A DNA stretch of 17,108 bases, from contig DKAS01000077.1 in NCBI GenBank assembly GCA_002448875.1, positions 1 through 17,108 on the forward strand, written 5' to 3'. Numbering within the stretch: position 1 is the first letter of the stretch; each line of letters starts with the position of its first letter. The position numbers and the translations under genes were made by a program. Positions 9,566-16,891 of this stretch are shown here, one piece after another. Origin of the DNA: Proteobacteria bacterium UBA6920. GTDB lineage: Bacteria > Pseudomonadota > Gammaproteobacteria > SG8-11. Below the pieces are notes generated by a model. It saw only the letters and a list, made by a program, of their open reading frames with translations. It did not search any database and was not told where the DNA came from.

Positions 9566-10333
9566 CTACCTTTTGCTTCTACCGCGCTTGAGGCTGCGCG
9601 CCTCGTCTGAATCGGGGAATTTGGACTCCAGCAGCATGACGCTGCGATTGGCCGCCTGCACATCCCCCAGGTTACGTTCTGTTTGTACCGCCAGCCACAA
9701 GGTTTCCGAGGTCGGAGCCCCTACTTCCTCGTAACGTTGCAGATAGGCGCGAGTACGCAGAAAATCTTTCTTGCGATAATTGACCCGCGCCATGCCCAGC
9801 AGCGCCGCCGACAACTTGGGTTGCAATTTCAGGGCGGAACGCAGATAGGTTTCCGCTTTATCGAAATCATTGTTCTTCAACGCGCAGACCCCCGCATTTT
9901 CCCACGCCCGGTCCGGGGTACCATAACCGGGATCGGCGACGGCCCGCAGAAAATATTTGTCCGCCTCTTCATAGCGGCCCTGGTCGCAAAGAAATGCCCC
10001 AAAGTTGTTATACAGATTGCTGTCCTTGTCATCAAGGCGCATGGCATGCCGAAAATGCATTTCCGCCAGATCCGGCTGCCCGAATTCCTGGTAACCCAGC
10101 GCCAGCCCGTGCTGGGCACCGGCATACGAGGGGTCCATCTCCACGGCCTTGCGCAACTTCTCCATGGCGACCGCCCGCTGCCCCTGGCGCAGATAGTTCA
10201 AACCCAGCTCAGCATAGCTGCGAGCAGCCCGACGCTGTGGTGTGTCCTCGACCCGCGCCGGTGACGACGCGCAGCCCGCCAATATAACCAGGCCCATGAG
10301 CACAGATATGATACCAGTGGTTGTCCGCGTCAT
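9566..10333 (-). CDS. pilF: Type IV pilus biogenesis/stability lipoprotein PilF (PilW)
   Basis: The 255-residue protein has a lipoprotein signal with lipobox LAGC (Cys21). About six TPR repeats follow from residue 37 to 230, for example [13 protein letters not shown] and [18 protein letters not shown]. This is the pilotin that helps the PilQ secretin assemble in the outer membrane for type IV pili. The start ATG 10333 overlaps the rlmN stop by four bases (ATGA), so translation is probably coupled. A start 69 bases upstream is possible in frame but would bury the signal peptide behind a hydrophilic leader. The rlmN-pilF-rodZ order is the usual one in piliated gammaproteobacteria. The gene suggests type IV pili, though no other pilus gene is in the window. 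Confidence 0.93.
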   Translation of the reverse strand: MTRTTTGIISVLMGLVILAGCASSPARVEDTPQRRAARSYAELGLNYLRQGQRAVAMEKLRKAVEMDPSYAGAQHGLALGYQEFGQPDLAEMHFRHAMRLDDKDSNLYNNFGAFLCDQGRYEEADKYFLRAVADPGYGTPDRAWENAGVCALKNNDFDKAETYLRSALKLQPKLSAALLGMARVNYRKKDFLRTRAYLQRYEEVGAPTSETLWLAVQTERNLGDVQAANRSVMLLESKFPDSDEARSLKRGRSKR

Positions 10334-11424
10334 ACACTCTGTATCTTGATTGGTTGGCTGCGTCGGGTGCGATCCATCACCCGACCCGCCAGTTGACCGC
10401 AAGCCGCGTCGATATCGTCGCCGCGGGTTTTGCGAATGACAGTGACGAATCCGGCACTGCCCAGCTTGTCCCTGAAACGTTCAACGGTCTCCCGACTGGA
10501 GCATTCGTACTGCGTACCAGGAAAGGTGTTGAACGGTATCAGATTGATTTTAGAGGGAACCTGGCTCATTAAATTGATCAGGCGGCGAGCGTCCTTCTCG
10601 CTGTCGTTGATGTCCTTGAGCATCACATACTCAAATGTTACCTTACGATTCTGCGGGGTACTGGCATCAATATAACGACGACAGGCCGCCAGCACGTCCG
10701 CGATGGGGTACTTTTTGTTCAGTGGCACCAGCTGATCCCTTACCGCATCAGTGGTTGCATGCAAGGACACCGCCAAACTGATGTCGCACACCTGCGACAG
10801 GCGATCGATTCCCGGCACCACCCCGGCGGTGCTCAGGGTAATGCGTCGTTTCGATAGCCCATAAGCCAGATCATCAAGCATTAATCCTATCGCCGTCACA
10901 ACGTTATCGAAATTCAGCAAAGGCTCGCCCATTCCCATAAGTACAATATTGGAAATGACGCGTTTATCATGGGTATGATTCAATAATCGTGCCGCCTGCC
11001 AGATCTGGCCGATAATTTCGGCCACGGTCAGGTTACGGTTATAGCCCTGGCGGGCGGTCATGCAAAAACTGCAGTTCAGGGTGCAACCCACTTGGGAGGA
11101 TATACACAGGGTACCGCGGTCGGTTTCGGGAATAAAAACCGTTTCTATGCAATTTCCGTCCTGCAGTTGTAACAGCATTTTGCGGGTGCCATCGGTCGCC
11201 AGGCGGTCGCTGACCACCTTGGGCAACTCGATGCTGGCCTCTTCCGCCAGCCGCTGGCGCAGCGGCTTGGCCAGATCGGTCATGCGGGCAAAGTCGGTTT
11301 CCCCCAGCTGATGCATCCAGCGCATCAGCTGCACGGCGCGAAAGGCTTTCTCCCCCTTACCGGTGAAAAAAGCCTCCAGACCCCCGCGATCAAAATCGAA
11401 CAAATTGACTTTGCTGGCGTTCAC
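10330..11424 (-). CDS. rlmN: Dual-specificity rRNA/tRNA methyltransferase RlmN (radical SAM)
   Basis: RlmN methylates C2 of adenosine 2503 in 23S rRNA and A37 of some tRNAs. It uses a radical SAM [4Fe-4S] cluster and a methyl-cysteine intermediate. The 364-residue protein contains the cluster motif CTLNCSFC (Cys114, Cys118, Cys121), the following segment [10 protein letters not shown], the SAM-binding region [10 protein letters not shown], and the conserved C-terminal Cys342 in ACGQL that carries the methyl group. The absence of a second S-adenosyl binding variation and the context favour RlmN over its resistance paralogue Cfr. The start is GTG 11424 with AGGAG seven bases upstream, 18 bases after the ndk stop. 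It needs an Fe-S cluster, so its activity depends on the isc genes upstream. Confidence 0.96.
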   Translation of the reverse strand: MNASKVNLFDFDRGGLEAFFTGKGEKAFRAVQLMRWMHQLGETDFARMTDLAKPLRQRLAEEASIELPKVVSDRLATDGTRKMLLQLQDGNCIETVFIPETDRGTLCISSQVGCTLNCSFCMTARQGYNRNLTVAEIIGQIWQAARLLNHTHDKRVISNIVLMGMGEPLLNFDNVVTAIGLMLDDLAYGLSKRRITLSTAGVVPGIDRLSQVCDISLAVSLHATTDAVRDQLVPLNKKYPIADVLAACRRYIDASTPQNRKVTFEYVMLKDINDSEKDARRLINLMSQVPSKINLIPFNTFPGTQYECSSRETVERFRDKLGSAGFVTVIRKTRGDDIDAACGQLAGRVMDRTRRSQPIKIQSV

Positions 11425-11442
11425 CCGCCCACTCCTGCCGCT

Positions 11443-11868
11443 TTACCGGGAACAGATTTCTTCGGGTTTGAAGAAATAGGCGATTTCAGTTTTCGCCGTC
11501 TCCGGGCCATCGGAGCCATGAACCGCATTGGCTTCGATGGAATCGGCGAAATCCGCCCGTATCGTGCCCTTGGCCGCGTCTTTCGGATTGGTGGCGCCCA
11601 TGATTTCGCGATTGCGGGCAATGGCGTTTTCACCTTCCAGCACCTGGACCACGACCGGACCGGAGGACATATAGGTGGTCAGATCCTTGAAAAACGGCCG
11701 CGCCTTGTGCACGGCATAGAAACCTTCCGCCTGGGCCCGGCTCATATGGATCATTTTCGCAGCCACGATGCGCAGCCCCGCCTGTTCAAAGCGACGATAG
11801 ATTTCCCCGATGATGTTCTTGGCCACGGCATCAGGTTTGACAATGGAAAATGTGCGTTCGACCGCCAT
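11443..11868 (-). CDS. ndk: Nucleoside diphosphate kinase
   Basis: Ndk moves the terminal phosphate of ATP to other nucleoside diphosphates through a phospho-histidine and so balances NTP and dNTP pools. The 141-residue protein begins [17 protein letters not shown] and carries the active-site motif NAVHGSD with the catalytic His at residue 117, close to the usual 143-residue form. ATG 11868 is chosen over an ATG 12 bases upstream because GGAG sits six bases before it and the N-terminus then aligns with E. coli MAIERTFS. It is the first gene of the tight run that continues into rlmN, and the 183-bp region before it separates this run from the isc operon. Confidence 0.97.
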   Translation of the reverse strand: MAVERTFSIVKPDAVAKNIIGEIYRRFEQAGLRIVAAKMIHMSRAQAEGFYAVHKARPFFKDLTTYMSSGPVVVQVLEGENAIARNREIMGATNPKDAAKGTIRADFADSIEANAVHGSDGPETAKTEIAYFFKPEEICSR

Positions 11869-11887
11869 TGCTGTCTCCAATAGGTAT

Positions 11888-11903
11888 ATTGATTCGATTC
11901 AAT
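11888..11903. promoter_or_regulatory. Near-palindrome upstream of ndk, possible operator
   Basis: ATTGATTCGATTCAAT pairs with itself except for one symmetric T/T mismatch pair. It lies 20 bases upstream of the ndk start in an AT-rich patch of otherwise GC-rich DNA. Such symmetry suits a dimeric regulator, but I recognise no family consensus. The flanking TTAACT and TATACC on the minus strand resemble promoter boxes with 16-base spacing. However, a start from them would fall within the ribosome-binding site, so that reading is doubtful. Confidence 0.25.
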
Positions 11904-11908
11904 CAGTT

Positions 11909-11950
11909 AAAAAAGATATAAAGTCCGCCGGACCCGCCGGAGGAGCCGGA
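11909..11950 (-). terminator. Possible intrinsic terminator between iscX and ndk
   Basis: Read on the minus strand, a GC-rich stretch with three TCCGGC copies (11950 to 11924) can fold into an imperfect hairpin. It is followed by CTTTATATC and then six Ts (11914-11909). This has the general shape of a Rho-independent terminator for transcripts leaving iscX. The stem is imperfect with several possible pairings, and it lies about 100 bases past the iscX stop, so the call is tentative. Confidence 0.35.
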
Positions 11951-12013
11951 TAAAAGGCGGATATTTTACCTGTTGGCATGCACTGGCGGCAATGTCGGCG
12001 AGGAGGATTTCTA

Positions 12014-12037
12014 GGCCCGCCACGCCGCGGACGGGCC
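12014..12037 (-). terminator. GC-rich hairpin just after iscX
   Basis: The arms GGCCCG and CGGGCC pair perfectly, extend by a G-T and a C-G pair, and enclose a short loop. The element begins 14 bases after the iscX stop. No T-run follows on the minus strand, so it may protect or process the 3' end of the isc mRNA, or end transcription only partly, rather than act as a strong terminator by itself. Confidence 0.4.
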
Positions 12038-12051
12038 CGGTGTGCCAAGTC

Positions 12052-12252
12052 TCAGGCGCGCTCTTCCATCCATGCCATTTGGATGGCTTCAAGGATTTTT
12101 TCGCCGGAGCGCTGGGGATCGTCGGCAAAATCCTCCAGTTCGCACACCCAGTTATGCAGGTCGGTGAAGCGTACCGTCATGGGGTCCACGCCGGGAAATT
12201 TCTCGTCCAGGGCGATGGCGATATCCAGGGTATCGGTCCATTTCAAACCCAT
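12052..12252 (-). CDS. iscX: Fe-S assembly accessory protein IscX (YfhJ)
   Basis: The 66-residue acidic protein begins [12 protein letters not shown] and contains [17 protein letters not shown] and [12 protein letters not shown], matching E. coli IscX in length and almost every conserved position. IscX binds the cysteine desulfurase IscS at the site also used by frataxin and tunes sulfur delivery, probably as an iron-dependent regulator. It starts at ATG 12252 with AGGAGG eight bases upstream, 13 bases after the fdx stop. It is the last gene of the isc operon, followed by a hairpin. The family is confined to organisms with an Isc system, so its retention indicates that the pathway is in use. 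Confidence 0.96.
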   Translation of the reverse strand: MGLKWTDTLDIAIALDEKFPGVDPMTVRFTDLHNWVCELEDFADDPQRSGEKILEAIQMAWMEERA

Positions 12253-12265
12253 CGCTCATTCCTCC

Positions 12266-12604
12266 TCAATGGTGTTCCGAAACCATGTTGATGGTGTATT
12301 TGGGAATCTCGATCACCAGGTCCTGATTGGCCACCCTGGCCTGGCAACTCAGACGGGATTCCGGCTCCAGGCCCCAGGCCTTGTCCAGCAGATCCTCCTC
12401 GTCCTCGCTGGCGGCGGCCAGCGAAGCGTAACCTTCGCGCACGATGACGTGACAGGTGGTACAAGCGCAGGATTTCTCGCAGGCATGCTCCAGGGGGATA
12501 CCGTTGGCCAGAGCGGCATCGATGATGGTGGTTCCCGGACTGGCGTCGATCACGGCACCGTCCGGACAGATTTCTTCATGGGGTAAAAACGTAAGTGTCG
12601 GCAT
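12266..12604 (-). CDS. fdx: [2Fe-2S] ferredoxin of the Isc system
   Basis: This adrenodoxin-type ferredoxin supplies electrons for Fe-S cluster assembly. In its family the acceptor is the IscS-IscU complex and cluster coupling on IscU. From ATG 12604 the protein has 112 residues. The cluster ligands are seen in EHACEKSCACTTCH (Cys42, Cys48, Cys51) and SCQAR (Cys87), the same positions as in E. coli Fdx. The signature AWGLEPESRLSCQARV is also conserved. ATG 12604 lies two bases after the hscA stop. A GTG six bases further upstream is possible but would overlap that stop and add two residues absent from the family. It lies between hscA and iscX, as expected. Confidence 0.97.
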   Translation of the reverse strand: MPTLTFLPHEEICPDGAVIDASPGTTIIDAALANGIPLEHACEKSCACTTCHVIVREGYASLAAASEDEEDLLDKAWGLEPESRLSCQARVANQDLVIEIPKYTINMVSEHH

Positions 12605-12606
12605 AA

Positions 12607-14481
12607 TCACTTCTTGCTGAATTCATCGAGTTTGCGGCCCTGCAGAGCCTTCTGGATACCGGCATCCATGCGCCGCGCGGCAAATTCGCGCGTCAGTTCT
12701 TCCAGTCGCAGCATTTCCCGCTTGATGGCGTCGCCATCCGCACCCTGGCGCAACCGTGTCAGCAGCGCCATCTGCTGTTCGATCTCTCCCCGTTCGGCAT
12801 CGCTCAACAAGGCCGAACCGTCTTCCCGCAGCGCACTGTCCAGCGCCGCCAGCGCCTGCTCGGCTGCTACTTGCTGCTCGCGCAGCAGGCGCGCGCCGAC
12901 ATCCTCGCGCGCATGGGTCATGGAATCGGTCAACATGCGGGCGACTTCGTCATCGGTCAAGCCGTAGGAAGGCTTGATCTGGATGCTGGCCTGCACGCCC
13001 CGGCTTTCCTCGCGGGCGCTGACCGACAGCAGGCCGTCGGCATCCACCTGAAAGGTAACACGGATGCGCGCCGCACCGGCCACCATCGGCGGTATGCCCT
13101 GTAACTCGAAGCGCGCCAGCGAGCGCACGTCAGTCACCAGCTCGCGCTCGCCCTGCACTACATGAATCGCCATTGCCGTCTGTCCGTCCTTGAAGGTGGT
13201 AAATTCCTGGGCGCGCGCCACCGGAATCGTGGTGTTGCGCGGAATCACCTTCTCCACCAGGCCACCCATGGTCTCGATGCCCAGCGACAGGGGAATGACG
13301 TCCAGCAGCAGCATTTCGGCGTCCGGTTTATTGCCGGCCAGGACGTCCGCCTGAACGGCGGCCCCCAGGGCGACCACGCGATCGGGATCGATATCTACCA
13401 GCGGCGGACGCTGGAAGAATTCGCCAACCTTCTCCCGCACCCGCGGCATGCGGGTGGAACCACCCACCATGACCACGTCGCGGATCTGCGCCGGATCGAT
13501 GCCGGCATCGCGCAGCGCGCGCCGGCAGGGCTGCAGGGTTTTCTGCAACAGGGGGTCGACCAGGGAATTCAGCTGTGAGCGGCTGAGCGTGCCGCGCCAG
13601 TCCAGACCGACATCCCGTAAAATAATGGCGGTCTGCTCGACCGTGGACAGTGCTTCCTTGGCGGCACGCGCCACCTGCAACAGGCGCCGGAGCTGCGCGC
13701 GATCAGGCGCGGCTATCGCGGCCTGCTCCTGAATCCAGGTAGCGATGGCGTGATCGAAATCATCCCCGCCCAGGGCGGAATCGCCGGCCGTGGCCAGCAC
13801 CTCGAACACACCGTGGTGCAGACGCAGAATGGAAATATCGAAGGTGCCCCCGCCCAGATCGTAGACGGCGTAAACCCCCTCCGCCGCATGGTCCAGGCCG
13901 TAAGCGACCGCGGCGGCGGTGGGCTCGTTGAGCAGACGGTAGACCTGCAGGCCGGCCAGGCGCGCCGCGTCCTTGGTGGCCTGGCGCTGGGCATCATCGA
14001 AGTAAGCCGGCACCGTGATGACCACGCCGCGCAACTCGCCGCCCAGCGCCGCTTCCGCCCGCAGCTTCAGACTTCTCAGGATCTGCGCCGAGACCTCCAC
14101 CGCGGTCACCGGTCCGGCCGCGGTTTGCAGACGCGGCACCGCGCCCAGGTCGCCACGAAATTCATAGGGCAGGCGGGCGCCGGCCGCGCCGATATCCGCC
14201 AGGCCACGCCCCATCAGGCGCTTGACCGAACTGATGGTGTTCAGGGGATCACTGACCTGCAACGCCATCGCTGCCTCTCCCACCAGCACGCCGCCGTCGG
14301 CGCCATAGTGGACAACCGACGGTAACAGGTGGCGTCCGTCAGCGTCGGCCAGGGTATCGGCCTTGCCGCTGCGCACGCTGGCCACCAGGGAATTGGTGGT
14401 CCCCAGGTCGATACCGGCCGCCAGGCTGTGCTGATGCGGCGCGGCGGAACGACCGGGCTCACTGATTTGAAGCAAAGCCAT
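12607..14481 (-). CDS. hscA: Fe-S assembly Hsp70-type chaperone HscA
   Basis: HscA is a specialised Hsp70 whose known client is IscU: it binds the LPPVK motif of IscU and promotes cluster release. The 624-residue protein begins [16 protein letters not shown], nearly identical to E. coli, which sets ATG 14481 as the start instead of a site 36 bases upstream. Visible are the nucleotide-binding motifs GIDLGTTN (23-30), [10 protein letters not shown] (206-215) and GGSTRMP (340-346), the interdomain linker region [10 protein letters not shown] (394-403), the beta substrate-binding domain and the helical lid to about 610. No inactivating change is seen. It follows hscB by 32 bases with a weak ribosome-binding site. 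Its standard client gene iscU is missing from this operon. Confidence 0.97.
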   Translation of the reverse strand: MALLQISEPGRSAAPHQHSLAAGIDLGTTNSLVASVRSGKADTLADADGRHLLPSVVHYGADGGVLVGEAAMALQVSDPLNTISSVKRLMGRGLADIGAAGARLPYEFRGDLGAVPRLQTAAGPVTAVEVSAQILRSLKLRAEAALGGELRGVVITVPAYFDDAQRQATKDAARLAGLQVYRLLNEPTAAAVAYGLDHAAEGVYAVYDLGGGTFDISILRLHHGVFEVLATAGDSALGGDDFDHAIATWIQEQAAIAAPDRAQLRRLLQVARAAKEALSTVEQTAIILRDVGLDWRGTLSRSQLNSLVDPLLQKTLQPCRRALRDAGIDPAQIRDVVMVGGSTRMPRVREKVGEFFQRPPLVDIDPDRVVALGAAVQADVLAGNKPDAEMLLLDVIPLSLGIETMGGLVEKVIPRNTTIPVARAQEFTTFKDGQTAMAIHVVQGERELVTDVRSLARFELQGIPPMVAGAARIRVTFQVDADGLLSVSAREESRGVQASIQIKPSYGLTDDEVARMLTDSMTHAREDVGARLLREQQVAAEQALAALDSALREDGSALLSDAERGEIEQQMALLTRLRQGADGDAIKREMLRLEELTREFAARRMDAGIQKALQGRKLDEFSKK

Positions 14482-14513
14482 AGGGCATCCGCAATGGTAT
14501 AGCGACGGCGGAC

Positions 14514-15050
14514 TCAATCATATTTTTCCGCCAGCCTGTCGATTTCTTCCTGTAGACGGTACAGGAATTGTAATTTCTTCACCAGCTCCCAGGCGTTGCC
14601 CAGAGCACCGGCATCACCCTGGGCGAAGCAGACCTGCAATTCGCCGACGACTTGCCGCCGTCGCTCACCTACCTCACCTGCCAGTCCGGCCAGTCCGGCC
14701 GCCGCATCGGCGTCCGCGGCCAGATCCGCCATGCGTTCGCGCAAGTGCATCTGATCCAGGAGAAAAGCCGGTTCCAGGCGGGTATCGCCGGAAAAATCCG
14801 CGGGATAACCGCGCAGCTGCAGCAGATATCGGGCGCGTCGCAAGGGATCGCGCAGCACCTGGTAGGCGTCGTTGACCTGCGCCGCCCGCTGCACCGCCAG
14901 ACGTTGCTCCTGCACGCCGGCGGCGGCGTAGCGATCGGGATGCACCAGGCGCTGCAATTCCCGATAACGCACGGCCAGCGCTTCCGTATCGAGGGAAAAG
15001 CCACAGGGAAGGTCGAAAATCTCGAAATAGTTATTGCTGTGCAAAGCCAC
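14514..15050 (-). CDS. hscB: Fe-S assembly J-domain co-chaperone HscB
   Basis: HscB delivers IscU to HscA and stimulates its ATPase. The 178-residue protein has a short N-terminal J domain with the diagnostic HPD at residues 37-39 (VHPDRYA) and [18 protein letters not shown], followed by the C-terminal three-helix bundle that binds IscU, with LLDQMHLRE and [15 protein letters not shown] 15050 is taken as the start because the protein then begins just before NYFEIFDLP, which matches E. coli MDYFTLFGLP, and GGGA lies upstream. An ATG at 15113 is in frame but lies inside iscA and would add 21 residues with no counterpart. The gap after iscA is 19 bases. The gene is intact. Confidence 0.95.
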   Translation of the reverse strand: MALHSNNYFEIFDLPCGFSLDTEALAVRYRELQRLVHPDRYAAAGVQEQRLAVQRAAQVNDAYQVLRDPLRRARYLLQLRGYPADFSGDTRLEPAFLLDQMHLRERMADLAADADAAAGLAGLAGEVGERRRQVVGELQVCFAQGDAGALGNAWELVKKLQFLYRLQEEIDRLAEKYD

Positions 15051-15069
15051 TGGCGTCCCAGGCGTCGAA

Positions 15070-15393
15070 TCAGACGGTAAAACTTTCACCGCACCCGCAG
15101 GTATCCTTGACATTGGGATTGTTGAACTTGAAACCCTCGTTCAACCCTTCCTTGCCGTAATCCAGCTGCGTACCGTCGAGGTACACCAGACTCTTGGCGT
15201 CGACGATAATGGTAACGTCCTGATCCTTGAACACCACATCGTCGGCGGCAATGGCATCAGCGAATTCCAGCACATAGGCCAGGCCCGAGCACCCGGAGGT
15301 CTTGACCGCCAGGCGCAGGCCCACGCCCTTGCCGCGATTGGCGAGAAAACTCTTCACCCGGATCGCCGCCGCTTCCGATAAGGTAATGGCCAT
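15070..15393 (-). CDS. iscA: A-type Fe-S carrier protein IscA
   Basis: IscA accepts or delivers Fe-S clusters (and binds iron) for maturation of [4Fe-4S] enzymes. The 107-residue protein keeps the three cysteines that define the family: Cys35 in TSGCSG, and Cys99 and Cys101 in TCGCGESF. It also has [13 protein letters not shown] and [12 protein letters not shown] as in E. coli, with the same length. ATG 15393 has a GAGG ribosome-binding site seven bases upstream, which overlaps the iscS stop codon. In most gammaproteobacteria iscU stands between iscS and iscA. Here iscA follows iscS directly. Extant A-type proteins cannot be assumed to replace IscU as the scaffold, although scaffold activity was once proposed for IscA. 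Confidence 0.97.
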   Translation of the reverse strand: MAITLSEAAAIRVKSFLANRGKGVGLRLAVKTSGCSGLAYVLEFADAIAADDVVFKDQDVTIIVDAKSLVYLDGTQLDYGKEGLNEGFKFNNPNVKDTCGCGESFTV

Positions 15394-15403
15394 AATTCAA
15401 CCT

Positions 15404-16618
15404 CTAGTGCGCCGCCCATTTCACTGCGTTGAGATCGATACCGTCCTTGTACATTTCCCACAACGGCGACATCTCGCGCAGCTTGGCGATCTTTTCATGG
15501 ATCAAACCAATGGCATATTCCACCTCCGCTTCGCTGGTGAACCTGCCAATGGTAAAACGAATGGAACTGTGCGCCAGCTCGTCACTGCGCCCCAGCGCCC
15601 GCAGCACATACGAGGGTTCGAGACTGGCCGAGGTACAGGCGGAACCGGAGGAAACCGCGAGATCCTTCATGGCCATGATCAGCGACTCGCCTTCGACAAA
15701 ATTGAAGCTGATATTAAGATTGTGCGCCACCCGCTGCTCCAGATCGCCGTTGACATAGACTTCCTCGATATCCTGCAGGCCCTGCCACAAACGATCGCGC
15801 AGACGGCGAATACGCGCATTCTCCGCCGCCATTTCCTCACGCAGCAGGCGAAACGCCTCGCCCATGCCCACGATCTGGTGCGTTGGCAGGGTTCCGGAAC
15901 GCAGGCCGCGCTCGTGCCCGCCGCCATGCATCTGCGCCTCCAGTCTGACCCGCGGCTTGCGGCGCACATACAGGGCACCTATGCCCTTGGGGCCGTAGGC
16001 CTTGTGCGCCGACAACGACATCAGATCCACCTGCATGGCTTCCACGTCGATCGCCGTCTTGCCGGCGCTCTGCGCCGCGTCCACATGAAAAAGACAACCC
16101 CTGGCCTTGACCACGGCGCCGATGGCGGCGATATCCTGGATTACGCCGATTTCGTTGTTGACGTGCATGATGGACACCAGGATGGTGTCATCCCGCAGCA
16201 CCGCCGCCAGTTTGTCGAGATCGATCAGTCCGGATTTCTCCGGATCAAGATAAGTTACTTCGAAGCCTTCGCGCTCCAGCTGGCGGCAGGAATCCAGCAC
16301 CGCCTTGTGTTCGGTCTTACAGGTGACGATGTGTTTGCCTTTCTTCTGGTAGAAATGGGCCGCACCCTTGATCGCCAGATTATCGGATTCGGTAGCGCCG
16401 GAGGTCCAGATGATCTCCTTGGGATCGGCATTGATCAGCGCAGCCACTTGCTGCCGCGCTATTTCCACCGCTTCTTCCGCGTGCCAACCATACACATGCG
16501 AGCGCGATGCGGGGTTGCCGAATTCCGCATCGGGCGTGAGATAGCGCATCATTTGTTCTGCCACCCGCGGGTCTGTCGGAGTGGTGGCGGAGTAATCCAT
16601 GTAAATCGGACGTTTCAT
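15404..16618 (-). CDS. iscS: Cysteine desulfurase IscS
   Basis: IscS is a PLP enzyme that takes sulfur from cysteine as a persulfide and donates it to Fe-S assembly and tRNA thiolation. From ATG 16618 the protein has 404 residues, exactly as in E. coli. It carries His104 (TEHKAV), the PLP lysine Lys206 (SLSAHKAYG) and the active-site Cys328 in the loop [15 protein letters not shown]. The C-terminal tail [14 protein letters not shown], which in E. coli is needed to bind IscU, is kept in full. The frame stays open for another 81 codons into the iscR-iscS gap, but homology begins at [14 protein letters not shown], which fixes the start. GGAA lies about eight bases upstream. The next gene is iscA, ten bases away, with no iscU. 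Confidence 0.98.
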   Translation of the reverse strand: MKRPIYMDYSATTPTDPRVAEQMMRYLTPDAEFGNPASRSHVYGWHAEEAVEIARQQVAALINADPKEIIWTSGATESDNLAIKGAAHFYQKKGKHIVTCKTEHKAVLDSCRQLEREGFEVTYLDPEKSGLIDLDKLAAVLRDDTILVSIMHVNNEIGVIQDIAAIGAVVKARGCLFHVDAAQSAGKTAIDVEAMQVDLMSLSAHKAYGPKGIGALYVRRKPRVRLEAQMHGGGHERGLRSGTLPTHQIVGMGEAFRLLREEMAAENARIRRLRDRLWQGLQDIEEVYVNGDLEQRVAHNLNISFNFVEGESLIMAMKDLAVSSGSACTSASLEPSYVLRALGRSDELAHSSIRFTIGRFTSEAEVEYAIGLIHEKIAKLREMSPLWEMYKDGIDLNAVKWAAH

Positions 16619-16697
16619 TGTTACTTTTCCGTCACTGAAATTTAGATTTACTGCGAGAACCGCTTTGCAGGCGCCGCCTTGGTTCACCGTGTTTTTG

Positions 16698-16712
16698 CGC
16701 TGCCTGGCAGCG
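16698..16712. repeat. Palindrome framed by T and A runs in the iscR-iscS gap
   Basis: CGCTGCCTGGCAGCG forms two seven-base arms around a central T. It sits between GTTTTT (16691-16696) and AAAAAC (16717-16722), which can pair outside it with small unpaired segments. It lies about 80 bases before the iscS start on the minus strand. As RNA it gives a nested hairpin in the iscS leader. It lacks a T-run after the stem on either strand, so it is not a clear terminator. Confidence 0.35.
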
Positions 16713-16824
16713 GCAGAAAAACGGCGGGCGGTTGCAGCCGCGTGTTTCGTCTCCTGTTCCTGAGCAATACCATTCGGGATTAAATCGGCCACCGGAGTAT
16801 CAAACAGGATATTCCTAACGCGAA

Positions 16825-16860
16825 TGTGGGACCACACCCCTATCGGGGTAAGGTCCCACA
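16825..16860. repeat. Strong 36-bp hairpin between iscR and iscS, REP-like
   Basis: The outer arms TGTGGGACC (16825-16833) and GGTCCCACA (16852-16860) are perfect nine-base complements. Inside, ACCCC and GGGGT form a second stem around a TATC loop, with a small two-by-two interior loop (AC/AA) between stems. It begins 31 bases after the iscR stop. No T-run follows on either strand, so a simple intrinsic terminator is unlikely. Shape and size suit a REP-type repeat or an RNA element that protects the iscR 3' end and uncouples it from iscS. Only one copy is in this window. The rest of the 273-bp gap has no gene. Confidence 0.6.
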
Positions 16861-16891
16861 CTGGCGTAAACCGCTGCTACAGTCGAGGTTA

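Noticed and set aside
10330..11424. Cfr-type resistance methyltransferase
   Set aside because: Location in the rlmN-pilF-rodZ order and the RlmN-like sequence around CTLNCSFC fit the housekeeping enzyme. Nothing suggests recent transfer.
11883..11910. Promoter boxes TTAACT and TATACC before ndk
   Set aside because: Spacing is acceptable, but transcription would start within the ndk ribosome-binding site, giving almost no leader. Kept only as a possible operator palindrome.
15051..15113. ATG 15113 as the hscB start
   Set aside because: It would overlap iscA by 44 bases and add 21 residues without a counterpart in HscB. GTG 15050 matches the family N-terminus.
15302..16645. Long open frame of 447 codons on the plus strand opposite iscS
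   Set aside because: It is antisense to the secure iscS gene, has no recognisable domain and the composition typical of shadow frames. The same applies to plus-strand frames opposite bamB, rodZ and the sensor kinase.
16619..16861. 81-codon upstream extension of the iscS frame
   Set aside because: It runs through the intergenic hairpins, resembles no protein, and IscS homology starts exactly at ATG 16618 with a ribosome-binding site.
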